Shown: positions 52,373 to 62,800 of the stretch, in pieces
Numbering within the stretch: the first letter of the stretch is position 1
Layout of the letters: every line of letters starts with the position of its first letter
NCBI GenBank assembly: GCA_023053575.1
Contig: JAKZAP010000009.1
Location: 22,487,869 to 22,551,868, forward strand
Direction: 5' to 3'
Source of the DNA: Branchinecta lynchi
Lineage: Eukaryota; Arthropoda; Branchiopoda; Anostraca; Branchinectidae
DNA: 64,000 nt
The notes under the pieces: model-generated
The model's input: the letters and a program-made list of their open reading frames with translations, nothing else
What the model was told of the DNA's origin: nothing
Database searches by the model: none
Position numbers and translations under genes: made by a program

Positions 52373-52506
52373 CCCATCATATTTGGTTGAACTGAGACTG
52401 GATACAGCACCAGCACTGGTCAGCACAGTCATACACAAATCCTCAATTTTTGGGCATGGTACCCCCATGATATTTGGTTGAACTGAGACTGGATACATAC
52501 CTAAAT
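52373..52506 (+). repeat. Direct repeat next to a poly-G tract
   Basis: ATATTTGGTTGAACTGAGAC plus TGGATACA occurs at 52380 and 52471. The first copy adjoins a GC-rich block with 16 G and runs of C. Confidence 0.7.
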
Positions 52507-52534
52507 AGCTGTCTCCACATCCTAGCTCAAAACA

Positions 52535-53958
52535 TACTTGATCTAATGCTCTATCCAACCTCTTTTTCCAATTTTCAAAATATTGGAGTGCTCACAAATA
52601 CATAGACTTTTGTTGAAGCCACTTCTTTCCTTTTCCAGGTAGTCACTGCTAGGTTACTCAACCCTTTTTCAGAAAATTGTCGCTGGGTAGCTTGGAGGAG
52701 GCAAGTTTTTCAATCTGATCACTCGAAGAGTGTATGCCTCTTACTGTATTTAATTTGAGGTGTAATACTGTATTTAATTTGAGTCCTTAACAAGAAAAAA
52801 AGGGTCTTGAGCTTAAAAGAGAAAAAAGTGTAGTTAAGTATCTCTATATACTCAAAACTAATCCGCAAAGCAGCAGCAAACAGAAATTCAGGAGCTGTGG
52901 CTCACAGCAAATTTATCGCCAGTTGCTTTATTGTAGCTTTTATAGTCATTTTAAAAAATTTCAATTTTGAACAGATTTTCATTGGGATTTACCATCTTGC
53001 TGACTAAGTTAAAGCACAATGGACACTTCTACTGCTTTACTTTGTATTAAATGCTTCACAAATAAACATTTCCGACTGGCTACGAAAATCGGCTGTTTTC
53101 TTGTTATCCGTTGTCTTTACCTCTCTTACATTTCGGCGATCCAAATCTTAGGAGCTGGGATATCGCGGCAGGGAATTCAAAACTCCCAGCAATGCTTGAT
53201 AGAAAAGGATATATTTAAGATGTCACCAAAGTCAAGCCGCTGATGCAGTTTATCTGATGTTCTAGTGTTTCATCAGAAGTTCCATGGCTTATAGTGCCTA
53301 TTAAAAGTTTTTCTTTGTGGAATAGTGTTGTGAAGCTTGATTAGCTTGCTTTATAAAATGTACCAGAATATGCAATAAGCTTATAAAAATAACATGGCTA
53401 CAAAAATCATTCAAAAACAAAGAACCTATTGAAATTTGAATTATACAAGGTGATTTATGCATAAAATAAAGATCTACTAAGTATTACAAGAAACATCAGT
53501 TTTATCTTTGTCCAAGCTAGTAAATTGAGCATGTACTGGCCCAAGAAATTACGCTTTGAAATATCACAGAGAAGAAACTGTTGAAAAAGCTGCTGATCTA
53601 GGGGTTAAGCATTGTTCCTAGGTTGGTACAGAGTGGGATTGGGGTAGTATAATGTGCCCATTGAACTTTTAACAACTCTTATCAAAACTCCTTAAACTCA
53701 AAATAAATACAATAAAAGGCGAACAAGCAAAAGAGAATATTCACTTGACTGAACAGATTAAAAAGCTTGACTCATCCACTCTACCCAGCGGCAACTACCT
53801 GAAAAAGGATAGAGTAATCTAGTGGTGAGAAACTGGACAAGGATAGTAAACCCAATAGAAAGCAGTGACTTCAACAAAAGTCTATGTATCTTGTGAGTGC
53901 TCTAATATTTTGAAAATTAGAAAAAGAGGTTGGATAGAGTATTAGATCAGATCAGGTA
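52535..53958. mobile_element. 1.4-kb TIR element, family N
   Basis: Arms of about 260 bp: CTCTATCCAACCTCTTTTTC, TTTCAAAATATTGGAGTGCT, CATAGACTTTTGTTGAAG (52552-52615) face complements at 53873-53945, and the similarity continues inward (CGCTGGGTAG at 52682, TGTATTTAATTTGAG at 52747) against 53695-53830. The interior (53019-53243 ORF) has no recognised motif. Confidence 0.8.
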
Positions 53959-54013
53959 TCTTTTGATCGAGGATGGGAAGACAGCACTATTTACGTATCT
54001 AACCCTGATGTAA

Positions 54014-54716
54014 CCAGTCTAGTACACTAGCCCCTTTTCAGGCACGGTGCACAAACGTCTAGCACCATTGCCTGGGTGCTAGACGTTCAAGCAGTGTACC
54101 TTGCATTTCATGTATGGTGCATGGATTTCAGTAAACAGTGCATATATCAAAAACACAGTTTCTGTCATAACAACTGAGCACCAGCTCGGACAGGGCTGAA
54201 ATTACTGCCATGAATTAGAGAAATCAAAGACAATCCTTTATATATTTTTCACAACAAAAACAAAAGGGCTCGGCTGATGACAGATGAGAAAAACCTCATT
54301 TCCTTTTCTACATGTCAAGGGTTTTGCATGCAAAGTGTCCTGTGCCTCAGCTTTTTTAACCTAGCAGCCAACCAGAATATTGGCTCTTGGGGAATAGATA
54401 GGGAAAACACATGGAAAATAGATAGGGTGCTGTTAGGTTTTTTATCTCCATCATCATTAGAGCCCTTTTGTTTTTGTTGTGAAAAATATATAAAGGATTG
54501 TCTTTGATTTCTCTAATTCATAGTAGTAACTTCAGCCCTGTCCGAGCTGGTGCTCAGTTGTGATGACAGAAACTGTGTTTTTTCTGTATGCACTATATAC
54601 TGAAATCCATGCACCATACATGAAATCCAAGGTACAGTGCTTGAACGTCTAGCACCCAGGCATGGTGCTAGACGTTAGAGCACCGTGCCTGAAATGGGGC
54701 TAGTGTACTAGACTGG
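54014..54716. mobile_element. 700-bp foldback with ~255-bp arms
   Basis: CCAGTCTAGTACACTAGCCCC at 54014 faces its complement ending at 54716. Arms contain AACGTCTAGCACC/GGTGCTAGACGTT pairs, GAGCACCAGCTCGGACAGGG and AAAGACAATCCTTTATATAT, and pair to about 54270/54460. Flanks ATGTAA and ATATAA may be a 6-bp duplication. The ORF at 54277-54507 lies in the loop and has no recognised motif. Confidence 0.85.
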
Positions 54717-54724
54717 ATATAACC

Positions 54725-55360
54725 AGTCACAGTTCAACCAAATGTCATTTGGGTACCATGCCCATGCTCCAGGCCCCAGGGCATTGTGCACCAATTTATG
54801 GGCGCCATGCACAAAAACTTAGGATTTGTGTATCACCAGTAGCTTCTTAGTACAGTACTACAGCAGGGGTATCCGACCTCAAATTTGTACAGCTTCAAAC
54901 TTGTGCCTAAAAAGGTTAAGAGGAAAGATCAGTGCAGTCCTCATCAAGAAAGACACCCTGAATAACCTGAGATCTGCCTAGGGCAAATTTAGGACTATGC
55001 AGAACTTACAGACGTCAACTTGTAGTATTTTTGGGCCAAGTACGAGGTTGTATAAATTTGAGGCTGGGAACCCCTCCTCCATCCTCAGGGTCCTGTACAG
55101 TAAGTATCATCTTTGAGAGACTAATATTTAACAGATTTTCTGCAGCGTAAACCAATAAATAGCTACTGTTTTACTTCACTGAATGCCAGAACTGGCACGC
55201 ACACTCGATAAATAAAGTTCAGTAGACCTTACCAAAAAAATTTCAAACTCACACCGCGGCGAAGATTTGAAACTTTTGCCGATGAAAATTACCCTACGAT
55301 GATGTACAACAGTATAAAAGGTACACGCACATACCACGAAAGTTATTTCTGACGGCAGAT
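54725..55360. other. No gene recognised
   Basis: Unique-looking sequence between a foldback and family G copy 4. No recognisable ORF or repeat ends. Confidence 0.4.
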
Positions 55361-55362
55361 CC

Positions 55363-55550
55363 GGGAATACTCTATATGACTAAGTCGAAAACACGCCAGT
55401 GATTCTCAGGAAGAAAGAGGAAACGTGTCCGTAACTACTCAAACTCAAAGATCAAATCCTTAGTCAGCGCAGTTGTGACACCGTTTCTTCCGTTCTTCCG
55501 CAGGTACCCGGAGATTCTGCATTGGAAGGGAGAGATAGTCACCAAGTGTT
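55363..55550 (+). repeat. Family G, copy 4
   Basis: ACTCTATATGACTAAGTCGA, AACACGCCAGTGATTCTCAG, CGCAGGTACCCGGAGATTCT and GAGATAGTCACCAAGTGTTTCG match the other G copies. Confidence 0.7.
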
Positions 55551-55599
55551 TCGCCTGTTGACTTTTTTTTTTCATAAATAAATCAATCAGATGCCCGGG

Positions 55600-56335
55600 A
55601 CCACATTTGATTCGACCATGGTTGGAGGAGGGGCGTAATTGCAGGGGTTACCCGGCAATTGTGTAACATGCATAGGGGCGAAAGGGAATGGGGGTATGGG
55701 AGTATTTGGGAGGAAACTTGCACGGTACTAAGATCACTGGTCCCAGATAATGTAACTTTGAGGTACTGACCGGATCCGGCTATGATTGGGGAGTTCGAGA
55801 GGTGTTCCTTCCCACGGATGTCTGGTCATTTATGACAGGTGTAACTCTCGAACGCCTAATCTGATCCGGATGGGACTGGGGGGGGGGGGGACTAGAAATG
55901 GTCAAATCCGGAATTTGTCAATTTGGCTGGATTCGAATCCGGACTCTAATCTTCTTCTTGTCAGGCTGGTTTCTGATTCGGACTTGGATTCCAAACCACC
56001 AATCTTCCGAATCTGCTAAAATTTCTAGTTTACATCCGTCCAGTTTCCGTTTTCCAAATTTTTACACAGTGTGCTAGGCAATCCAACTTCTTTTCTCCAC
56101 CACCAACCATCCTCAGTAGCCTATGGCGTGATCTGATTACCTTAGACATCAGTGCTTTTTTTCACCTCTGATTTTTAACCTATAACCTATATACATGATT
56201 TGATTTTTGTTAAGGTCGGATTCGAATCCTCAGCACGAAATGGTGGATTTGGAATCGGATTCGTACCTAGCCCAGGATTCGTATTCGAATCCTTCCATGG
56301 TCAGATTCGCCATCTTGGGGGGGGGGGTTTCCATT
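55600..56335. repeat. Poly-G and GGATTCGAATCC-rich repeat
   Basis: Contains two poly-G runs (55878, 56319), AATCTGATCCGGATGGGACTG resembling family H in style, and several GGATTCGAATCC palindromes (55930, 56220, 56282). No ORF is supported. Confidence 0.5.
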
Positions 56336-56336
56336 C

Positions 56337-56620
56337 ATAAGTAGTGAATGGAAGGTCAAAAATGCTCTTTACCCGGGATTCGAGCCCACGATCGGCTTTC
56401 TTGGCCACTGCTCTACCACTGAGCAACAGAGGGGCTTATGAACATAGTTGGCAAACCACTAAAATAGCGAGATAGAAGCGGGCCATAAGAATAGTAATCC
56501 CGCCTAAAGCAAACTCATAAAAACAGTTCACATCACCATGTCACGGGATTGGATAGATATTACACAAGGGACTTGTAACCGTGATAGATTAATCAGCTGA
56601 TTTGTTATGGTACAAGTCCC
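56337..56620 (-). mobile_element. tRNA-derived SINE, copy 3
   Basis: tRNA-like head at 56435-56363 (minus) with A box TTGCTCAGTGG, B box GGCTCGAATCC. Shares the tail (TTTTTGACCTTCCATTCACT) and about 150 bp of 5' region (ATGAACATAGTTGGCAAACCACT, CATGTCACGG) with copy 2. Confidence 0.7.
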
Positions 56621-56849
56621 TACTTTAACTTGTTTTTTATTATAATTAATAACTTGGTATATAATAATAATTTTTATTATAATTTATAACTTGGAAAGTA
56701 GAAATTTTGTTTTCCCTAGATGATCTGAGGCGATGTGCTCAGACTCGAGCGAAACTAGATATCCTACTTCTAGGTTCCAACCTAGGGGGGTTGATGGGAG
56801 TATTTTTTGACGCTCCCATCTAGTTTCTTGCATCACCTACTCGTATCAA

Positions 56850-57770
56850 GTGCCATATGAGCTCTTAGTTTTTCGCATGGCTGAAAATGTTGGCGTATTA
56901 CGGGCACAAAGCTGTTTTCACATTGACGCGTTTGCCTTTCACAAGCGTAACGCAAGGCGCATGGCTGAAAATGTTGGCGTATTGGCTTTAAGCTGTTTTC
57001 AAATTGATGCGTTTGTGCCTTTCAGACAGAGCTACACAATCCTTGCTTTGCGCTTGTGAAGACGCAACGCGGAGCTTGCGCATAAAAAATTGACGCAGCG
57101 CAAGAATAGACCCTGGAGAGTCATAAGAGTCGAGTCGCTTGTCAAAGATTCTTTCTGAGTTCAATGAAAAGAAAATGGAGCAGCCGATTCAGCCTGCTGT
57201 CAGTTTACAAGACCCTGATCTTCAATTTGCTCTGATGTTAAGCAAACATATGAAAACAGTACCAGCGGAGAAACAAATTGATATGCAAATCGAGCGTGAA
57301 AAAATACCAGAACGAACAGTTGAATTTGTATTTACAAGCCTGGACATTCGATTTAGTTAATAGTTTTCTTTCAGCTGATCAAATGATCTCTATCTTTTTT
57401 ATGTCATATTATATTTGACATTTAAAACGAAGGTTTTTGCAATTGTATATGGTATGAGCAATGAATATAGTTGCAATTCGGAAGTATCCAATGCCATTTA
57501 GATAATAGTCATTTATTCTATTAAACACACACAAATAAACTGCTAAACGGAAGTAACATGTTTACGGCTCTAAAACATTCCTTGTAAAGCTTTTTGTCTC
57601 TGCTTTCTGTGTTGTCTCATCAGAACTGGTCATTTTCAGAAAACGCAACGCACAAGCCTTCACAGTTCACGGTGTGCAAGGTCCGACGCAAGATAGACGC
57701 AACAATGACTCTACGCAAGCGTCTTGCGTTCTCAGTGTGAAAGCCGCATAAAGCTTTTGACAAACCTGTT
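56850..57770. mobile_element. Harbinger-like TIR element
   Basis: Left CCTTTCACAAGCGTAACGCAAGGCGC (56934) and right complement of GCTTTCACACTGAGAACGCAAGACGC (ending 57750) form imperfect inverted ends of PIF/Harbinger style. A ~70-bp segment (CATGGCTGAAAATGTTGGCG) is duplicated at 56876 and 56960. It encloses a BESS-like ORF. No DDE transposase is left. Confidence 0.5.
57139..57360 (+). CDS. Short ORF with BESS-like segment
   Basis: 73-codon frame. DPDLQFALMLSKHMKTVPAE then KQIDMQIEREKI fits the BESS motif (acidic start, F..SL, then P..K..MQ.KI), which follows the MADF DNA-binding domain in a family related to the DNA-binding partner encoded by Harbinger transposons. No MADF domain is in view and the start is uncertain (TTG at 57139, first ATG 57163). 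Probably a remnant of the accessory gene of the enclosing element; a host exon is possible. Confidence 0.4.
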   Translation: MSKILSEFNEKKMEQPIQPAVSLQDPDLQFALMLSKHMKTVPAEKQIDMQIEREKIPERTVEFVFTSLDIRFS

Positions 57771-57844
57771 ATGAGACAAGTTTGAATTAAGCCGCTCTCA
57801 CACTTACGAGTTCAGGCTTTCACCCTGAGCTACGAAACCTCTGC

Positions 57845-59270
57845 GTGGCTACACTGTCTGGTTGTATCCGGTCCAGGCCTCAATGGCACTCCGAGCCTAT
57901 GACTTTTGTACCGTCCATGCTTCGTCACTACATACGTTCGGTCCCTATACGTAGGCCATCACAATATTTCCGGACCCTCCTCGAATCCCCCCACCGTGTC
58001 CACGTGCGATTCAGACACGTAAATATAAACTAAGGCTTTCCTATTACCCACCGAGTTCCACTACTACCCAACGCTTTCCACTACGTGCTCATCCCTTGTG
58101 AATAGAGCCGTAAAAAGCCGACGCGTGGCTTTCCGGAAAATATCCCCAAACAAAAGTAGTTATAACCGCAACAGTCTTTGAACGCTTTACAATGCTTCCC
58201 TCTGCTTCTGTTTTTAATCGGCATGGCTCATCCGTTTTGCAAAAAAGATCGCTAGACTCTGCGAGTGGCTTATTTCAATTATTGTAAATTCTACCTCCTA
58301 CTCCCTAGATGGCACCGAAACAGAAAAGTCATTGCTCGAGTTGGACTAATACTCTCGTATTCAGACTTCGAGTGATGACCTATGTAAAAAGACGATTAAC
58401 TTGATTCGTGCTTACGTCCCTCTGCGGACCTTCTTTCTAATTGATACCAGTTTCTTATTGATACCAGTGGTCTTCCCTATTCGTGTAATCTGTAATTATG
58501 TTTGTGCTGTGTTTAGTGTAAAGTTTTCCTACGTGCATTGTCTTTCTTCTTGTTGTTGCTTTTTTTTCTTTTCCTTTTTTTGTACTCCGTCACTAGGGCT
58601 ACACGCCCTCCATTGTTTTTGAAGGGTAATAAATAGATTGATTGATGTTGGATGGCTGTTTCATTTGTTTTGTTAGTTTGTTGTTGTTTTTCTCGTTATT
58701 TATCGTTTTGTTTTTCTTAATAGTCCGTATTTTGTGTGTTTACGCTTTACCGGTAATAAAGTCCATTCATTCATTCCACTGGAATCGTAGAACTTCCGGA
58801 AAATTCCTGGAAGCCCCAAACTCCCCTACCGAGGCCGGAACCAGTCTGGATATCGAAATAACAGGTCATGGGCCAATGTCCTTTGTACGATCCCAGCTTT
58901 ATCCCAATCCCTCCATCTGTTTAGTCCCTATAACCGTGTTACAAGATTTACAGGCCTCCCCCCCCCCCCCCCACCGAGGGGGGGATCCGGTCCGGATGTC
59001 AAAATCATACTTCAAGGACCCATGATCTTTGAACCATCCAAGTTTCATGCCAATCCCTCCATTCGTTTGGCACGTAAATGTTACAAAATTTCAACAGCCC
59101 CCTCCCCTTACCCTCTCTCGTGGTCGGATGCAATTCGGACTTGTAAATGGAATCTCTCACACATGCTTTTACAACCCATCAAGTCAAGCAAAAGTCCGAG
59201 AGAGGGACCACGATCGCTATATGGCACTTGATCGAAGGCTGCAAATGCCATAAAAACGCTAAAGGTTTGT
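57845..59270 (+). repeat. Family H-type repeat ending in GCGATCGCTATATGGCACTTG
   Basis: Two blocks (57850-58020 and 58780-59260) with GGTCCCTATACG, CAAGTTTCATGCCAATCCC and poly-C motifs as at 27270-29165. The second ends in CGATCGCTATATGGCACTTG and a CCATAAAAA tail. Between them, 58400-58750 is T-rich with short hydrophobic chance ORFs. Confidence 0.55.
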
Positions 59271-59586
59271 GATTGAAAAACGGCAAAAAAAATTTAGGAA
59301 AGCTTAAATAATGACTGAAAAATAGGGAAAGCGTCGATGAATCGGTGTAGCGGATCAAATTCGGCGCCGCTTCGGAGATTGTACAGAAGATATGTCATGT
59401 GCATCGCCCTTCCCATAATCGCTATATATAAGAGCATCTCCTCTTGCCTAAACAGTGAGTGAAAGAGCTAGTCTGCTGTGCAACAAGGAACTTGTAGCGA
59501 TGTAGTGGGTTGAGTTTTGCCCATCGCTCTCTTCTAGTCTACAGCCGCCACGTTCGGCGCAAGGTGGGTTCGTATGAGTAATACCC
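59271..59586. other. No gene recognised
   Basis: Single-copy-looking sequence with no ORF or inverted ends. Confidence 0.35.
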
Positions 59587-59912
59587 GGGCCCCACTTCAG
59601 AAACACCTGTTCGTAAATCGGTCTTGACCCGTTTTCAAGACCGGCTTTTAGCGGTTTTTAGACGTTCCTCGTTCAACCCGTTCATAAACAGAGGCATTCA
59701 TAAACAGAGGCGTTAACAGAGGCGAAAGCCTTTTTTACTGCAGTTGTATTATTATTATTATTATTAATAAAATCTGAGATGGATAAATCCATCTCCCGTT
59801 TTTAATTTGTTATGAACAACCAATGAGAGAGGAGCGTCCTAAAACGTATTAAAAACCGGTCTTAAAAACGTCTAAAAACGAATTACGAACAGGTGTGTCC
59901 GTAGTGAGGCCC
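59587..59912. mobile_element. 326-bp MITE, family Q
   Basis: Ends GGGCCCCACTTCAGAAACACCT and complement of GGGCCTCACTACGGACACACCT, continuing through GTTCGTAANTCG and AAGACCGG. An (ATT)n run lies in the centre. No ORF. Confidence 0.8.
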
Positions 59913-60640
59913 AGGCATACAGCTGCAGACAATCCGATTCTGGTCCTATACCGATCCTGGTCAGAACAAAGAAGTTTTATAACAGACAAAAATAAAATTT
60001 CAAAATTTATAAAATAGTAATCGTACCAAAGCAGAAAAACAACTGCAACACTGCACAACCGATGTCACCCAAGCACTTAAGCCTTCTTTAGGCTACACAA
60101 GCAGGATTCATTTTGTCATTTTGTGATTTCCGTGAAAAACAAAACCCTTTAGTCTGAAAAAGTGATTCAAGGAAAAAGTCAGCCAAGATTTGGAACTGCC
60201 TCCGGTACGTGTGTCCGAAGTCTACCACTACCTCCCCTTACTCACCCCTCCCCTGAATCGTCAGCGTGGACTGGGGTTACGATTCAGGGAATTTAACTAG
60301 TCATTATCTGAAAATTCGGCTCATATAAGTCTATACAGAAACTTCCAGGTTATTTCACAAATCCGACAAATATTCGGTCTTAACTGGAAAAATCTCCGGA
60401 AATTTTTGCTCAAATTGCTCAAATCGTCTATACCAAAAAGACATTGGGCCGTAGCTTTTAGTTGTGGATAATGATCCGGGAGATTTGAAGTTCGAGTCTT
60501 AGCTTTCAGTTGTGGATAATGATCCGTGAGATTTGAAGTTCGAGTCTTAGGTTTACTAGAAGTTTAAGGCAACCGAGCCACAAAATCTGAGAAAAACGTA
60601 TTAGATCTTGCTTTCACGATGACAGTAAACTCCTTCACCA
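59913..60640. other. No gene; short duplication and hairpin
   Basis: A 48-bp direct repeat (GTTGTGGATAATGATCCG, GAGATTTGAAGTTCGAGTCTTAG) lies at 60458 and 60507. CCTGAATCG..CGATTCAGG forms a hairpin at 60252-60288. Confidence 0.45.
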
Positions 60641-60676
60641 TCGAACCGCAAAATTGTCGACGACTTCCTGTTTCGC

Positions 60677-61342
60677 ATGGCTGCCTCACCTCACAACGTC
60701 AGCGATACTCTAAATATTTCGTTTAAATTCCCAATGTTCCTGAGTGCCCCGGCACGATTTTCTATAACAAGGAGCAACGTAAACCACGAGCGTTTGAACA
60801 AGTTCGAGCTGGAGCCAATTCTTCGTCATCTAACCGACCACTATCAGCCGTTTTTTGGCATCCAATCCCATTTGTCCGGCGGTACAAAAACGGCTTTTTT
60901 CGCATTCTCTAGCATTTTCAGTCATTCGAACTTCAGAACGAGAGTAGGTCCGTTGAGCGGAGCTCCAACCTCAGTCCACAGGTCCGACCGGCAAACGCCG
61001 ACGAAAAAAACAGAGCCTCGTCTTTGTTGCACGCTGCAGGTCCGCTTCTCTGCCACTTCCGGACTGATTCTTTCTACATCCGTTTTTGCACTACAGTGCT
61101 TCCGAGGAAGACGGCAGCGCTTCTCGAGAATCGCGGACTTGGCTCACCGACCAAGTCCGTGCTTCCCTGCAAGAAGCTGCAGCACTGCCGCTTCAACCAA
61201 GAAGAAAGTGCATCCAAAAACGCATATTGTGCAAAAGCAAAGAAGTGCTGCAGCAGCGATGCGGCAGCGATATTGCAACAAAAACGAGGCTCAGCTTATA
61301 AGGAATTACGTCGGTTACCAGAAGGACGAGAATGTCATATAG
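60677..61342 (+). CDS. Unrecognised ORF, possible first exon
   Basis: 221 codons from ATG, the longest host-like open frame apart from the known genes. The ATG follows GACTTCCTGTTTCGC, which resembles the start region of a first exon. Residues 1-75 look protein-like (FELEPILRHLTDHYQPFFG). After about residue 90 another frame (61024-61365) also stays open and codon quality changes, so the true exon may end earlier, for example at a GTAGGT near 60944. No family recognised. Confidence 0.35.
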   Translation: MAASPHNVSDTLNISFKFPMFLSAPARFSITRSNVNHERLNKFELEPILRHLTDHYQPFFGIQSHLSGGTKTAFFAFSSIFSHSNFRTRVGPLSGAPTSVHRSDRQTPTKKTEPRLCCTLQVRFSATSGLILSTSVFALQCFRGRRQRFSRIADLAHRPSPCFPARSCSTAASTKKKVHPKTHIVQKQRSAAAAMRQRYCNKNEAQLIRNYVGYQKDENVI

Positions 61343-61368
61343 TGGAGAATCGTGCAGGTCGTTAACTA

Positions 61369-61808
61369 GAGCGTGCTCCACCCTACTTACCGTAATTACT
61401 ACGCATGACGTCACGAATTCCGGCTTTCGGCCGTCAAGGCTGGAATTTTTCTATTTTCCAGCAGAATATCATGCCAGGGGCGAATCCGACCAATCACGTT
61501 ACAGAGATGAGTGGTTGTCCCGCTTACTACGCTCCCATGCATGGTAAGTATCGTATGGTAAGCAACGGTCATCGTAGTAACTTTGTATGAAGTTGGAAAG
61601 AAAATAGTAATTAATTGTTTGTTTGTTTTTTCTTTACAATGGTTTAGGCTAGAACTGTATTAATAATTTTTACAAACCCATCAGAATTAGTGAAGCGTCG
61701 TTTTTTGTCTGATGCTTTTAAGAAACACCAGGTTTATTTATATTTGCCATTAAAATTGTACCTTACCTTTTACCTTAGTTACTATTGTTAGTAGGGTGGA
61801 ACACGCTC
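61369..61808. mobile_element. TIR family A, copy 3
   Basis: Ends GAGCGTGCTCCACCCTACTTACC and complement of GAGCGTGTTCCACCCTAC. Contains CGCATGACGTCACGAATTCCGG and an inserted AT-rich stretch at about 61612-61780. Confidence 0.75.
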
Positions 61809-62145
61809 AGATGACAGTAAGAAACGTAGCTAACAGTTTGTGCGCGAACATGGGAATACAAACACAGCTGCTCAGTCCGGTCAGAGCTTTGGGATTGCCT
61901 ACGCACGCTAGTTACCCCTATGCTAAATGGTAGTGGGTACCTAAACCTGACCTACTTCACTAAAAATGAACTCTTACTAGTTTATGTCTTAATTTCACTA
62001 GAATCATCAGTGTTTTAAAGGATTAAAGGACTCAGAATTTAGGGTAGGCTACCAGCATTTGGCATAGGCTACCCCAAAATCAAATATTCCTTCAGCCCAA
62101 GCTGACTGCGAATCATTTTGATAGTGCAAAACGAATACGTCCGCT
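61809..62145. other. No gene recognised
   Basis: No ORF or inverted ends. TTCAGCCCAAGCTGACTGCGAATCAT near 62092 resembles 46958-46983 (CAGCCCAAGCTGACCTGGAATCAT). Confidence 0.4.
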
Positions 62146-62156
62146 GAATTTCATAG

Positions 62157-62287
62157 GAGCTATATTTCGGCCGTTCTTGGCAAGGGTCCTCTTCAGGCTC
62201 AAAGCCGCCGAAGTTGGGAAAACGAACTTGTGAAAAAGGCTTTGAGCCTGAAGAGGACCCTTACCAAGACGAGCCGAAATGTAGCTC
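62157..62287. ncRNA. Head-to-head pair of Penelope-like hammerhead motifs, copies 5 and 6
   Basis: Minus-strand copy 62200-62157 and plus-strand copy 62244-62287. Each reads GAGC, CTGAAGA, a GGACCCTT hairpin, GAAA, a 4-nt linker (TATA or TGTA), GCTC. Core strands fit the hammerhead consensus. The closing stem is GAGC/GCTC here, but CAGC/GCTG in copies 1 and 3, a compensatory change. Confidence 0.65.
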
Positions 62288-62800
62288 TAATAAAATTCAG
62301 ATAACGTATCTGTTTTACACTATCAAATACATCCCAAAATCAGGGATTTGTGGTGAACTGGTTGGCAGTGCATTTTCTGAGCAATCACGTGCTTTGTCCA
62401 TTTCTCAAGCCCTGACCTCATCTTTAGCACCAAACACTCCATTGCAGCTTGATCTAAACACAAGCTGCGCCACTATTTTACACACTATTCAAGAATCACC
62501 AGTTCCGGCGGCAAAAATCTTCTCATAAACACATTCTTCCACTTTTCAAATCCTCTACCCTAAGTAGTTCAAATTCCCGCTAGCGAAAATCATGCTCACT
62601 TCAACAGGATTATTTGCTATAACTGTAGCAGCAGAGATACGGAAATAAACAAAACACTTAGGAATGGTACACTTGCACTACTGTGCTGCCCAGCTTGCTG
62701 TCCCCCAGCACGTTCTGTAGAATCCACTACGCTGATCTTCCACCCAAGAGACATATGAGTAAAACACTAGAAATAGAAAAAGACGTGACTGAGACATTAT

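Noticed and set aside
58642..58830. Hydrophobic ORF as a membrane protein
   Set aside because: Poly-T-driven composition in non-coding DNA followed by repeat sequence.
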